A stretch of 13,732 bases of DNA, taken from positions 1 through 13,732 of the forward strand of contig DAOVNC010000046.1 in NCBI GenBank assembly GCA_030630445.1. Direction: 5' to 3'. The position numbers and the translations under genes were made by a program. This DNA is from Kiritimatiellales bacterium (GTDB lineage Bacteria > Verrucomicrobiota > Kiritimatiellia > Kiritimatiellales > Pontiellaceae). Below the pieces are notes generated by a model. It was not told the DNA's origin. It saw only the letters and a list, made by a program, of their open reading frames with translations, and made no database searches. Below are positions 1 through 6,537 of this stretch, piece by piece. The number at the start of each line of letters is the position of its first letter. The first letter of the stretch is position 1.

Positions 1-55
1 CATCAGGGGAAAAGCGGCATGCCGACCTGCAAACGAGCCATTCCTCCGGCACCGC

Positions 56-145
56 TTCCCTCACGTTGTTCGGGTAAGCGGTCTCTACACCATGGGGATG
101 CTGTTTTGTGTGTAGAGAACGTTTACCCGCAGCGCAGCAAGGGAA
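56..145. repeat. Long imperfect inverted repeat (hairpin)
   Basis: The arms 71-90 and 110-129 are complementary over 20 positions, with one mismatch (81 with 119) and one G-T pair (78 with 122), around a 19-base loop. After an asymmetric interior loop, an outer stem pairs TTCCCT (56-61) with AGGGAA (140-145). The 3' arm can instead pair locally: AACGTTT (119-125) and CCC (126-128) with GGGAAACGTT (141-150), bulging one base. No T-run follows, so it is not an obvious terminator. It could be a REP/MITE-type element, the site of an uncharacterised RNA, or the end of an upstream transcript. Confidence 0.6.
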
Positions 146-220
146 ACGTTGCCCGCCAGCAGAAGGTATAACCTATATGTAGAGAGGAAATATTTGCGTA
201 TAATAGATAGGTCGGGGCCC

Positions 221-240
221 GGGCCTACAATGAACCCTTG
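221..240 (+). repeat. REP-like repeat end, copy 1
   Basis: GGGCCTACAATGAACCCTTG matches GAGCCTACAACGAAACCTTG at 1230-1249 in the same orientation at 17 of 20 positions. The two copies flank the toxin-antitoxin pair. Just upstream, GGCCCGGGCC (216-225 region) is self-complementary. The GCCTACAA core is the same end sequence seen at both ends of the inverted pair at 1138-1239. I infer a dispersed extragenic repeat family; its copy number in the genome cannot be seen from this window. Confidence 0.5.
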
Positions 241-382
241 AGGCGGCAGGGTTAGCCCGATGGCGTTCCAAGGTAAGGCGCTATCGCCGAAAGCGCCGCA
301 CAGCAGAGGATTCGTCGGAAAAGTTCGCCCATGCGAATCCCTTGCTTCCCTCCATAATCATCTTGCCCACCTCCTCGGAAAC

Positions 383-405
383 TTGTACAAATTCATTGTA
401 CAAAT
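383..405. promoter_or_regulatory. Tandem TGTACA operator of the toxin-antitoxin operon
   Basis: The 10-mer TTGTACAAAT occurs twice, at 383-392 and 396-405, separated by TCA, so the centres are 13 bp apart. Each copy contains the perfect palindrome TTGTACAA. It lies 21 bp upstream of the antitoxin start. In Escherichia coli yefM-yoeB, autorepression uses two adjacent palindromes with TGTACA cores about one helical turn apart. The antitoxin here is of the same Phd/YefM family, so I infer an autoregulatory operator. The resemblance in core and spacing is close. Confidence 0.75.
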
Positions 406-426
406 AAAGCAAAAGGAGGCGACGCC

Positions 427-657
427 ATGGTTCAAGTTGCAATCAGTGAATTCCGAGGCCATCTGAATAAATACCTTAAAGCAGTTCAGCATGGTGAAAC
501 ACTAGTACTGACCTCCCGCAACCGCGAAATCGCAAAAATTACGGCACCTGACAATAAACGCACCTCGGCGAAGCAAATGCTTGGCGAGTTGCGCAAGACC
601 GCCAAGGTTGGCGACATACTCTCCTCTACCGGTGAAAACTGGAAGGCAGGGAAATGA
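427..657 (+). CDS. Phd/YefM-family antitoxin
   Basis: This 76-residue protein has the Phd/YefM fold signature: an N-terminal segment VAISEFRGHLNKYL (3-16), then GETLVLTSRNREIAKI (23-38), which matches the family pattern of a short helix followed by the 'Ge.l.lt.r...aki' beta strands that bind DNA. The C-terminal half (about 40-76) is variable and would wrap the toxin. In this family the antitoxin both neutralises the partner toxin and represses its own operon. The start is well supported: AAAGGAGG (412-419) lies seven bases before the ATG. The stop overlaps the next gene's start in an ATGA (654-657), the usual coupled arrangement. The tandem TGTACA operator sits directly upstream. The frame is intact although its partner is interrupted. 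The family call is firm; which toxin family it pairs with is read from the neighbour. Confidence 0.9.
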   Translation: MVQVAISEFRGHLNKYLKAVQHGETLVLTSRNREIAKITAPDNKRTSAKQMLGELRKTAKVGDILSSTGENWKAGK

Positions 658-1049
658 TTGTCGTCGATACGCACGTTGTCATCTGGGATGCCCTCGAACC
701 AAGCAAGCTATCCGCATCCGCCAAACGCGCACTGACCCGGGCCGACCGCGATGGCGGAATCCTTATGGGCGAGATAACCCTCTGGGAAATCGCCATGCTC
801 ATGAAGAAGAAACGGTTGGTCGTCGATACCGACTATCAGACCTTCATCGATCTTGTTCTGCAATCGCGCAATTATATTTTGTAAAACCTGACCCCCGCCA
901 TTGCCGACGCCTCCGTCAACATCGATCTTGGCAGAAACAAAGATCCCGCCGACCACATCATCGTCGCCACCGCCCTGGTAAAAGGCATTTCCCTCGTTAC
1001 CGCCGACCGGCAGATCCAAACCTGCACCACCATCAAAACGATTTGGTAG
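654..1049 (+). pseudogene. PIN-domain (VapC-like) toxin interrupted by an in-frame TAA
   Basis: PIN-domain toxins are Mg2+-dependent ribonucleases of type II toxin-antitoxin systems. Reading from the ATG at 654, the frame gives 76 codons, a TAA at 882-884, then 54 more codons in the same frame to a TAG at 1047-1049. The total of 131 codons is normal for this family. Both halves are clearly PIN. Residues 1-10 contain the first acidic residue (VVDTH, D5) and LWEIAML holds the conserved glutamate (E45). Beyond the stop, DPADHIIVATAL supplies D100, TAD supplies D118, and a typical end, KTIW, follows. The product stopping at residue 76 lacks two of the four catalytic acidic residues and should be inactive. 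One base change, for example CAA or AAA to TAA, explains the break; there is no frameshift. The start overlaps the antitoxin stop. A sequencing error at 882-884 is the main alternative. Confidence 0.8.
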
Positions 1050-1137
1050 TCTGCACCAAGAACCTCGAACCCATCTTCAAGAACCGGGATTCCACCTACC
1101 GCGAACCGGCGCGCTACCAATCCACATAAATTTTCGC

Positions 1138-1239
1138 CTGTAGGCCGGGTGCCCTCACCCGGCGATCAGTCGCACCGCCCATCCGCACCGATCCGGTGGC
1201 TATTCCACCGCTCGCCCGATGGGGGTATCGAGCCTACAA
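1138..1239. repeat. Inverted pair of REP-like sequences
   Basis: The 28 bases at 1138-1165 and the reverse complement of 1212-1239 agree at 20 positions, sharing TGTAGGC at the outer ends and GGCGA or GGGCGA inside. The left unit contains a perfect hairpin, GCCGGGTG (1144-1151), loop CCCT, CACCCGGC (1156-1163). The right end matches the repeat at 221-240. The pair sits between two convergent genes, the toxin remnant and the FeoC-like gene, a favoured place for REP/BIME-type elements. The left hairpin could also stop transcripts from either side, though no T-run follows. The 213 bases from 1050 to 1262 hold no credible gene. Confidence 0.6.
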
Positions 1240-1249
1240 CGAAACCTTG
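1230..1249 (+). repeat. REP-like repeat end, copy 2
   Basis: GAGCCTACAACGAAACCTTG matches the copy at 221-240 at 17 of 20 positions and in the same orientation. It overlaps the right end of the inverted pair at 1138-1239 and continues about ten bases beyond it, so similarity to copy 1 extends outside the hairpin unit itself. Confidence 0.5.
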
Positions 1250-1262
1250 CTGGAATCACGTT

Positions 1263-1487
1263 TCACGCATCAATCGTCACTTTATAGTAGGTCATGGAGT
1301 CGGAGTTGGTGCAACCGCCGGCGCAGGCGTTTTTGCAGGGAAGTTCGACTTTGAGGATCTTGCCTTTATGCACGAGCATTTCGAGCATGGGGTGCAGGGC
1401 GCTGGAGTCGATGTCGAGCGCAAGGCTGATCTCCTGAACGGAGAGTGCGCCGCGTTCTTTCAATAGTTTGACGATTGAGCTAAGCAT
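1263..1487 (-). CDS. feoC: FeoC-like winged-helix protein with cysteine cluster
   Basis: This 74-residue protein has the size and shape of FeoC. Residues 1-48 form a winged helix (LLKERGALSVQEISLALDID, then an ALHPMLEMLVHKGKILKV recognition/wing region). A cysteine motif, PCKNACAGGC, places cysteines at 51, 55 and 59 before a final strand, YYKVTI. FeoC proteins of gammaproteobacteria bind an iron-sulfur cluster through a cysteine-rich wing loop and affect FeoB stability or feo expression. Here only three cysteines are present, so cluster type and function are open. It starts 34 bases after the feoB stop with GGAG seven bases before the ATG, and is the last gene of the block. A general iron-sulfur HTH regulator is the alternative; position beside feoB favours FeoC. 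Confidence 0.75.
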   Translation of the reverse strand: MLSSIVKLLKERGALSVQEISLALDIDSSALHPMLEMLVHKGKILKVELPCKNACAGGCTNSDSMTYYKVTIDA

Positions 1488-1520
1488 TTTATCTCCATTT
1501 CAAATGGAATTTAGGCAGAA

Positions 1521-3809
1521 TTATTCTGCCCTTGCTGTTCTTTTGCCGGCCACCCGCAAGCCGATGTAGGACGTGCCGATGATTGCGGCGCAGAGGCCGA
1601 GCCACCCGGCGGAGGCTGCGGGATTCACCGTAAAGGTGACGAGCTGGTAGTAGGCGGTGGAGACGACCCATGCGAGCACGGTGAGATAGGTTACGGCGAA
1701 GAGCATCCATCGCAGGCCGATCTCGCGGTAGATGGCGGCGAGTGCGGCGACGCACGGGGCGTAGATGAGAATGAAGAGCAAATAGGCAAATGCGGCTTGG
1801 GGGCCGTGCTCGCCGAAGTGGTCGACCATGCTGGAATAGGCGGATTGGTCGGATGCTTCCACTTCGTCCAAGGCTCCGGAGAATCCGAGGGGGTCTTTTA
1901 GCCCGTCGAAAAACCCTTCGAATCCGGCGGGAATGGCGGCAAAGGCCTCTATGATGCCCTGCCAAAAATCGAACCCGGCCTCTTCGGCATCGGTTTCTTC
2001 CTGGGCGTCGAGTTGGGTATAGATCGAGTTGAGTGTTCCAACGACGGCTTCCTTGGCGAAGATGCCGGTAAAGAGGCCGACGGTGGCGGGCCAATTTTCG
2101 TCGCGAATACCCATGGGATGGAAGACGGGAGTCACGGCGCGGCTCACCGAACTGAGCACGGATTTGGGGGTGTTGTTGTTCCCGAACGAGCCGTCGGTGC
2201 CGAGCGAGTTGAGAAAGCCGAGGACGGCAACGATGATGAGGATTATCTTCCCGGCTTGGATGAGGAAGGATTTCAACCGGTGCCAGGTGTGGTACATCAC
2301 GCCGCTAAGGGTGGGCAGGTGGTAGGGCGGCAGCTCCATCACAAAGCTGGAAACTTCGCCTTTGAGAATGGTGCTCTTGAACAGCAGGCCGGTCATGACG
2401 GCCAGCCCGATGCCGATCATGTAGATGACGAAGATGACGAGGCCGCCGCGCTGCGGGAAGAAGGCGGCGGCAAACAGGGTGTAGACCGGCAGGCGCGCGC
2501 CGCAGGACATGAACGGATTCATGAGAATGGCGAGAACGCGGTCGCGATGGCTTTCCAGCGTGCGCGTGGCCATGATGCCCGGCACATTGCAGCCAAAGCC
2601 GACGATCATGGGAATGAAGGCCTTGCCCGGCAAGCCAATGGCACTTAGGAAATGATCCATCACGAAGGCCGCGCGCGACATGTAGCCGGAGTCTTCGAGA
2701 AACGACAGGCAGAGGAAAATAAAGAAGATCGGGGGAATGAAGGTCGAGACGGTCTGTATTCCGCCACCAAGACCTTCCGACAGAATCGCCACCGCCCACG
2801 CCGGGAAATGCAAGGTTTCAAGCAACGAGCCAAATCCATCCACGAAGAGGGTGCCGCCAAGCTGGTCGAAAAAGTCGATGAACGGGGCGCCCACGTTAAT
2901 GGTGATGGCGAACAACAGATACATGATACCGAAGAAGACCGGAAACCCGAGGAATCGGTTAAGCACGATCTTGTCGACCATGTCCGAAAAGGTCTTGCGC
3001 ATCTTGTCGCTACCTGCGGTGACATCGCGGGCAAGGCCGTGGATGAAGCCGTAGCGGCCATCGGCGATAATCATGTCGGCATCTTCGCCGACTAGGCGTT
3101 CAACGGTTTTCAACTGCTCTTCAAGATCGGGCAGCTGCGCCTTGTCGGCTCCGAGGATATCCAGCGCCAATTCATCCTTTTCGAGTAGCTTGACCGCCAG
3201 CCAGCGTGCGGAAACCTTCTTGCTCAGCGCCACGTCGCCCAGACTGATTTCCATGGATTGGAGGATTTTTTCAATATCCTTCTCGTAGGCAATCCGGATG
3301 CCGGGCTTGTGGTGCGTTCCGCTGATTTTTTCGATGGCCGCGCGCAGTTCATCCGTTCCCCGCTTTTTAGAAGCCACCACGGGAATAACGGGGCAACCCA
3401 GATGCTTCGCCAGATGATCCACTTCGATGCGGATGCCCCGCTGCTTGGCCATGTCCATCATGTTCAGGGCGACCACCACGGGGACGTTCATTTCCAGCAA
3501 CTGGGTGGTGAGGTAGAGGTTGCGTTCGAGGTTGGAGGCATCGATGACGTTAACGACCACATCCGGTGTGTCGAACAGGATATGCTTGCGCGCGACTTCC
3601 TCGTCGGGGGAGAGCGCGGAAAAGGAATAGATGCCGGGAAGGTCGGTGACCTCTACATTGCTGTTGCCGTGGGTATATTCCCCCACCACGCGCTCAACCG
3701 TCACACCCGGCCAGTTGCCGACGCGTTGCCGAGCGCCGGTCAGGGCGTTGAACACGGTCGTCTTTCCGCTGTTGGGATTACCCGCGAGGGCGATCTTCAA
3801 GTCGTTCAT
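1521..3809 (-). CDS. feoB: Ferrous iron transporter FeoB
   Basis: FeoB moves Fe2+ across the inner membrane using a cytosolic G domain. At 762 residues it is close to the usual 750-780. The G motifs are all visible: GNPNSGKT (10-17), switch-I threonine T37 in NWPGVTVE, DLPG (56-59), NMMD (116-119) and VAS (145-147). A helical GDI-type region follows to about 270. The membrane part begins near 284, with the paired gate signatures: GFGCNVPGI (404-412), SCGARLPVY (435-443), which carries the gate cysteine, and AKEAVVGTL (585-593). A soluble loop at about 595-650, rich in D and E, precedes the last membrane helices. The start overlaps the feoA stop in an ATGA (3806-3809), as expected for coupled translation. 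Nothing essential appears missing. Identification is secure; substrate preference for Fe2+ is family knowledge. Confidence 0.97.
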   Translation of the reverse strand: MNDLKIALAGNPNSGKTTVFNALTGARQRVGNWPGVTVERVVGEYTHGNSNVEVTDLPGIYSFSALSPDEEVARKHILFDTPDVVVNVIDASNLERNLYLTTQLLEMNVPVVVALNMMDMAKQRGIRIEVDHLAKHLGCPVIPVVASKKRGTDELRAAIEKISGTHHKPGIRIAYEKDIEKILQSMEISLGDVALSKKVSARWLAVKLLEKDELALDILGADKAQLPDLEEQLKTVERLVGEDADMIIADGRYGFIHGLARDVTAGSDKMRKTFSDMVDKIVLNRFLGFPVFFGIMYLLFAITINVGAPFIDFFDQLGGTLFVDGFGSLLETLHFPAWAVAILSEGLGGGIQTVSTFIPPIFFIFLCLSFLEDSGYMSRAAFVMDHFLSAIGLPGKAFIPMIVGFGCNVPGIMATRTLESHRDRVLAILMNPFMSCGARLPVYTLFAAAFFPQRGGLVIFVIYMIGIGLAVMTGLLFKSTILKGEVSSFVMELPPYHLPTLSGVMYHTWHRLKSFLIQAGKIILIIVAVLGFLNSLGTDGSFGNNNTPKSVLSSVSRAVTPVFHPMGIRDENWPATVGLFTGIFAKEAVVGTLNSIYTQLDAQEETDAEEAGFDFWQGIIEAFAAIPAGFEGFFDGLKDPLGFSGALDEVEASDQSAYSSMVDHFGEHGPQAAFAYLLFILIYAPCVAALAAIYREIGLRWMLFAVTYLTVLAWVVSTAYYQLVTFTVNPAASAGWLGLCAAIIGTSYIGLRVAGKRTARAE

Positions 3810-4033
3810 TTTTCCCCAACCTCGAAGGCATCGGCTTCACGGCTGCGCAACACCAACCGAAAGCCCTTTATCTCGATTTCGATGGGTCCGCCGAACGGTG
3901 CCTTGCGCACCACGGTGAATTCGGCGTTGCGGGTCAACCCCATGCGCAGCAGTTTCTGGCGATAGGCGGGATCGGATATAGTGAATCCCACGACCTCGCC
4001 GCGCGCACCTGCCTTCATCTCTTTGAGCTTCAT
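3806..4033 (-). CDS. feoA: Ferrous iron transport accessory protein FeoA
   Basis: FeoA is a small SH3-like cytosolic protein needed for full FeoB activity. This 75-residue protein begins MKLKEMKAGARGEVVGF, the standard 'L..l..G....v' opening. It continues with YRQKLLRMGLTRNAEFTVV (24-42), whose LxxMGL motif is diagnostic, and ends with APFGGPIEIEIKGFRLVLR (45-63) and AFEV. It precedes feoB with a 4-base overlap. The ATG at 4033 is chosen because it gives the family N-terminus; the upstream GGGA is a weak ribosome site. The gap of 55 bases to the TPR gene contains a TTATAA hexamer and a run of seven T on the minus strand, so an internal promoter or partial stop here is possible but unproven. 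Confidence 0.95.
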   Translation of the reverse strand: MKLKEMKAGARGEVVGFTISDPAYRQKLLRMGLTRNAEFTVVRKAPFGGPIEIEIKGFRLVLRSREADAFEVGEK

Positions 4034-4088
4034 CTAATTTCCCGTTAATCGTGTTTAAAAAAACCAATCCCAATAGATCGCTTATAAC

Positions 4089-5432
4089 TCAATCTACCAT
4101 GCGGCGAAGTTGTTCGAGATAGCGGCCAACGTGGGGCTGGTCGCGAAAAGTTTGGGCTGCTTCGAGCAATGTCACCACCGAGGCATAGCGTTCCCTAGAA
4201 ACTTCGATCTGTGCCTGAAGAACAAGCGCGGCGACCTCAAATCCTGAGAGACGGGCAGCGCGTTCGCAAATAATCACCGCCTCCTCAAGCGACCCTTCCT
4301 TTTGCTGTATTTCAGCCAGTAGCAATAGGGTTTGTCCAGACAAGGGATCAATCTCCAATACCGCTTTGTAAAGTTTCATGGCCTCGGGAATCTGCTTGTT
4401 GCGCATGGCCATTTCGCCTTTCAGGCGTAAAAACTTGAGTTGTTCTTCGCGTTCAAATTGCGCCTGCAACACCTCGGCACGGGCCATTATTTTTTTTGCG
4501 TTTTCAAGTTCATCGGTCATCAAAAACCCTTCAACGGCACGGAGCAAGCGAGACACAGAGACGTCACCGGCAGCAAAGCACGTTTCGTATGCACGCAAGG
4601 CGTCGGCCGGTTGGTTTTGATTGAGATATAAATCGCCTAGAGTGGCCAACAGATCGGGATCGGAGCATCCCAGCCGCTCGGCGGTTTCGATGGATCGAAT
4701 AACGGATTCGAGGTCGCCCGTGGAGAGGCACGCATTGGCTCGCAACTCCCAGAGCTCCTGATTCATTGGATCTTCTTTGAGGATTTCCCCGATGAGCGCC
4801 AACCCCTCCGGATAGCGCTGTTGCTGCATAAGCGCCTTGGCCAGACCAAGCATGGCGTCATGATTTTTCTGGCGCATGAGCAAGGATTGTCGATAGGCCG
4901 ACTCGGCAGAAACCGGGTAGTCTTGCATCAAAAGGGCATGACCCGTCAGCAAAAGAATATCGGCATCCGCCTGCCCATCGGCAATTAACTGTTGATAGAG
5001 TTCAATGGATTGATCGAGTTGATCTTGTAGCAGATAAATGCGACCAAGGTTTTTAATGGCACTGCGAAACTTTGGCATTTTTTTCAGAGCGGCTTCATAG
5101 GCCGCTTGCGCCTGCGGCAAGCGATTATCCTGAAAACAGAAATTGCCTATGGCAAAATCAACCGCGGCGCTGGCGCGTTCCGGATGCTTAATGGATTGAA
5201 GCATCTGAATGGCCAAGAGGCTGTCTGTTTTGGCAATGGTGAAGGCTTCATTAAGCAACTGGCTCTCTTCGCGGGTCACGGTGGGTTCGAGCGAAAAATC
5301 TGTGGCAGCAGTTGCACAATGATCATCGCCCCAGCTTTCATTTGCATAGACAGCAGAAGCCAGCACGCTGGCAAGGGATAATGCCACCATGTACTGGCGT
5401 ATTTTCAGCCTTAAATTCCATTCTAGGTTCAT
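4089..5432 (-). CDS. Secreted tetratricopeptide-repeat protein of the TonB2-type cluster
   Basis: This 447-residue protein starts with a charged segment and a hydrophobic stretch, MVALSLASVLASAVYA (15-30), a likely Sec signal cleaved after VYA. The rest is a run of about ten TPR units. Examples are FRSAIKNLGRIYLLQDQLDQSIELYQQ, DPDLLATLGDLYLNQNQPADALRAYET and EAMKLYKAVLEIDPLSGQTLLLLAEIQQ in pieces from about 110 to 410, each with the small/large residue pattern of TPR helices. It is likely periplasmic. In Vibrio and Shewanella TonB2 operons a TPR protein follows tonB2, and this gene holds the same place, 10 bases after tonB. Its molecular role there is not well defined; TPRs suggest a docking or scaffold function. 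The start is supported by AGGAG eight bases upstream of the ATG. Confidence 0.85.
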   Translation of the reverse strand: MNLEWNLRLKIRQYMVALSLASVLASAVYANESWGDDHCATAATDFSLEPTVTREESQLLNEAFTIAKTDSLLAIQMLQSIKHPERASAAVDFAIGNFCFQDNRLPQAQAAYEAALKKMPKFRSAIKNLGRIYLLQDQLDQSIELYQQLIADGQADADILLLTGHALLMQDYPVSAESAYRQSLLMRQKNHDAMLGLAKALMQQQRYPEGLALIGEILKEDPMNQELWELRANACLSTGDLESVIRSIETAERLGCSDPDLLATLGDLYLNQNQPADALRAYETCFAAGDVSVSRLLRAVEGFLMTDELENAKKIMARAEVLQAQFEREEQLKFLRLKGEMAMRNKQIPEAMKLYKAVLEIDPLSGQTLLLLAEIQQKEGSLEEAVIICERAARLSGFEVAALVLQAQIEVSRERYASVVTLLEAAQTFRDQPHVGRYLEQLRRMVD

Positions 5433-5442
5433 CTGTATTCTC

Positions 5443-6123
5443 CTAATTCAAACTAAATTTAACTTTTTGCCGTACGCGGGCGGCCACGGGCTTTCCACCC
5501 TTGATTCCCGGAGAAAAGCGCCAGTGCGCGATGGCATTCATGGCGGCCTGAGTAAAGATGGAAGAGGGTTGCTCCGACACCACTTCAATGCTTCGAGCAG
5601 ATCCGTCTTCGGCCACAACAAAGTCAATGACTACAATCCCCTCGATTTTCCGCATTCGCGCTTGCGGCGGATAAGCGGGTTTCAGGCGCGTTAAAGGGCG
5701 CGGTTTTTCATCGAGATCGCTTAATTCAAAGACGAGATCACCGACCTGGCGATTAAGCTCCCCTCGATCGACAGAAAAGCCAGCCACTGCAAAATCGCCG
5801 CCCACATTGCCCATCGCCACATTTAGCGACATCATGGCCTGCAAGGGGGAGAGGCGTTGTTTCATCTGTTGCAACTTAGGCTTTGGAGGAGTGGGCTTTT
5901 GACGCTTGGGTTTGGGCTTAGGGCGATCCATGGGTGGCGGAGGCGTTGGAAGTTCGATGGTCTTTATCCTGCGCACTTCCAACATTTTTTCCGGCGGATG
6001 CGATAGCAGTTCGAGCGACGGAAGCATCAGATAAAGCGATGCGGTTACACCGCCGGAGAAAAGCACCGTGCGCCAGGTCCAGCGCGGTGCAAAGGCCGCT
6101 TCCATGTTTTGTTGCCCTTTCAT
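5443..6123 (-). CDS. tonB: TonB energy transducer (TonB2-like)
   Basis: TonB carries the force generated by ExbBD to outer-membrane receptors. The 226-residue protein shows the three expected parts: a single membrane anchor at about 18-36, a Pro/Lys-rich spacer (PTPPPPMDRPKPKPKRQKP and following, 59-83), and a TonB_C domain from about 146. That domain has the hallmark LKPAYPPQARMRKIEGIVVI (148-166, YP at 151-152), a DG turn and AIAHWRFSPG (197-206). The short spacer and an anchor ending near SLYLMLP resemble TonB2 proteins. The anchor lacks the histidine found in E. coli TonB (H20). It lies nine bases after exbD and 10 bases before the TPR gene. AGGA upstream supports the ATG at 6123; the ATG at 6105 is a possible alternative. 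Confidence 0.92.
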   Translation of the reverse strand: MKGQQNMEAAFAPRWTWRTVLFSGGVTASLYLMLPSLELLSHPPEKMLEVRRIKTIELPTPPPPMDRPKPKPKRQKPTPPKPKLQQMKQRLSPLQAMMSLNVAMGNVGGDFAVAGFSVDRGELNRQVGDLVFELSDLDEKPRPLTRLKPAYPPQARMRKIEGIVVIDFVVAEDGSARSIEVVSEQPSSIFTQAAMNAIAHWRFSPGIKGGKPVAARVRQKVKFSLN

Positions 6124-6132
6124 CCGATTATC

Positions 6133-6537
6133 CTATTCCCGATTAGCGGCAATACTCACCTGTTTGGCGCCCGCCAACTTGCATTCATCGATCACATCCA
6201 CCAGCGGCGAAGCTTGAGCAGCACCATCGGCCAAAATAATAACCGGAGCCTCGCGTTCACGCAGTTGACGGGAAACCACACCGCGAATGCCCGCGAGGCC
6301 GATATCGCGACCACCAAATACAACCTGTCCATCGGCCGTCAGCGCAATCATAATGCTCTGTTTTTCCAAATCCTGTGCACTGGCAGCCTGCGGCTTCTGA
6401 ATATCAACGCCGGTCTCCTCCACAAACACAGTGGTCACAATAAAAAAGATCAGCAGAAGGAAGACGCAATCGATCAAGGGGGACATGTTCACGTCAACGC
6501 CCTGTTCCGCCTGACGGCTTATTCGTACTCGTTTCAT
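6133..6537 (-). CDS. exbD: ExbD biopolymer transport protein
   Basis: ExbD is the single-pass partner that forms the proton-driven motor with ExbB. The 134-residue protein has a short cytoplasmic tail, then NMSPLIDCVFLLLIFFIVTT (17-36). This holds the essential membrane aspartate as D23, corresponding to D25 of E. coli ExbD. The periplasmic domain (about 45-134) contains the usual IALTADGQVVFGG and VIILADGAAQASPLVDVIDE segments. It overlaps exbB in an ATGA (6534-6537), and tonB follows after nine bases, so the motor genes are translationally linked. All recognisable functional features are present. Confidence 0.95.
   Translation of the reverse strand: MKRVRISRQAEQGVDVNMSPLIDCVFLLLIFFIVTTVFVEETGVDIQKPQAASAQDLEKQSIMIALTADGQVVFGGRDIGLAGIRGVVSRQLREREAPVIILADGAAQASPLVDVIDECKLAGAKQVSIAANRE

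Larger units (their letters stand above)
1..382. other. Gene-free accessory region upstream of the toxin-antitoxin pair
   Basis: I see no credible protein gene here. The one open frame on the plus strand (260-466) has no family resemblance and runs into the antitoxin gene in another frame, so I treat it as chance. The stretch holds a long imperfect inverted repeat (56-145), a TATAAT hexamer at 199-204 with no good -35 partner, a REP-like end GGCCCGGGCCTACAA (216-230), and a small hairpin, AACCCT (233-238) with AGGGTT (248-253). This density of hairpins is typical of repeat-rich intergenic or accessory DNA. Confidence 0.5.

Noticed and set aside
56..150. Integron attC site
   Set aside because: The arm length and imperfect pairing look similar, but I found no GTTRRRY/RYYYAAC core pair at the ends, and no integrase or cassette array is in view.
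260..466. 68-residue plus-strand reading frame
   Set aside because: No family resemblance and no ribosome site. It crosses the TGTACA operator and overlaps the antitoxin start in another frame.
882..884. Programmed stop-codon readthrough in the toxin
   Set aside because: The codon is TAA, the least leaky stop, and I see no convincing downstream stem-loop. A point mutation or error is simpler.
581..1129. 182-residue plus-strand frame overlapping the toxin gene
   Set aside because: The translation is rich in Arg, His and Pro with no domain pattern, typical of an off-frame reading. The PIN motifs are all in the frame starting at 654.
1489..2094. Minus-strand frame inside feoB (and other long frames at 2013-3095 and 3258-3965)
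   Set aside because: Shadow frames of the unmistakable feoB gene, with biased composition and no motifs.
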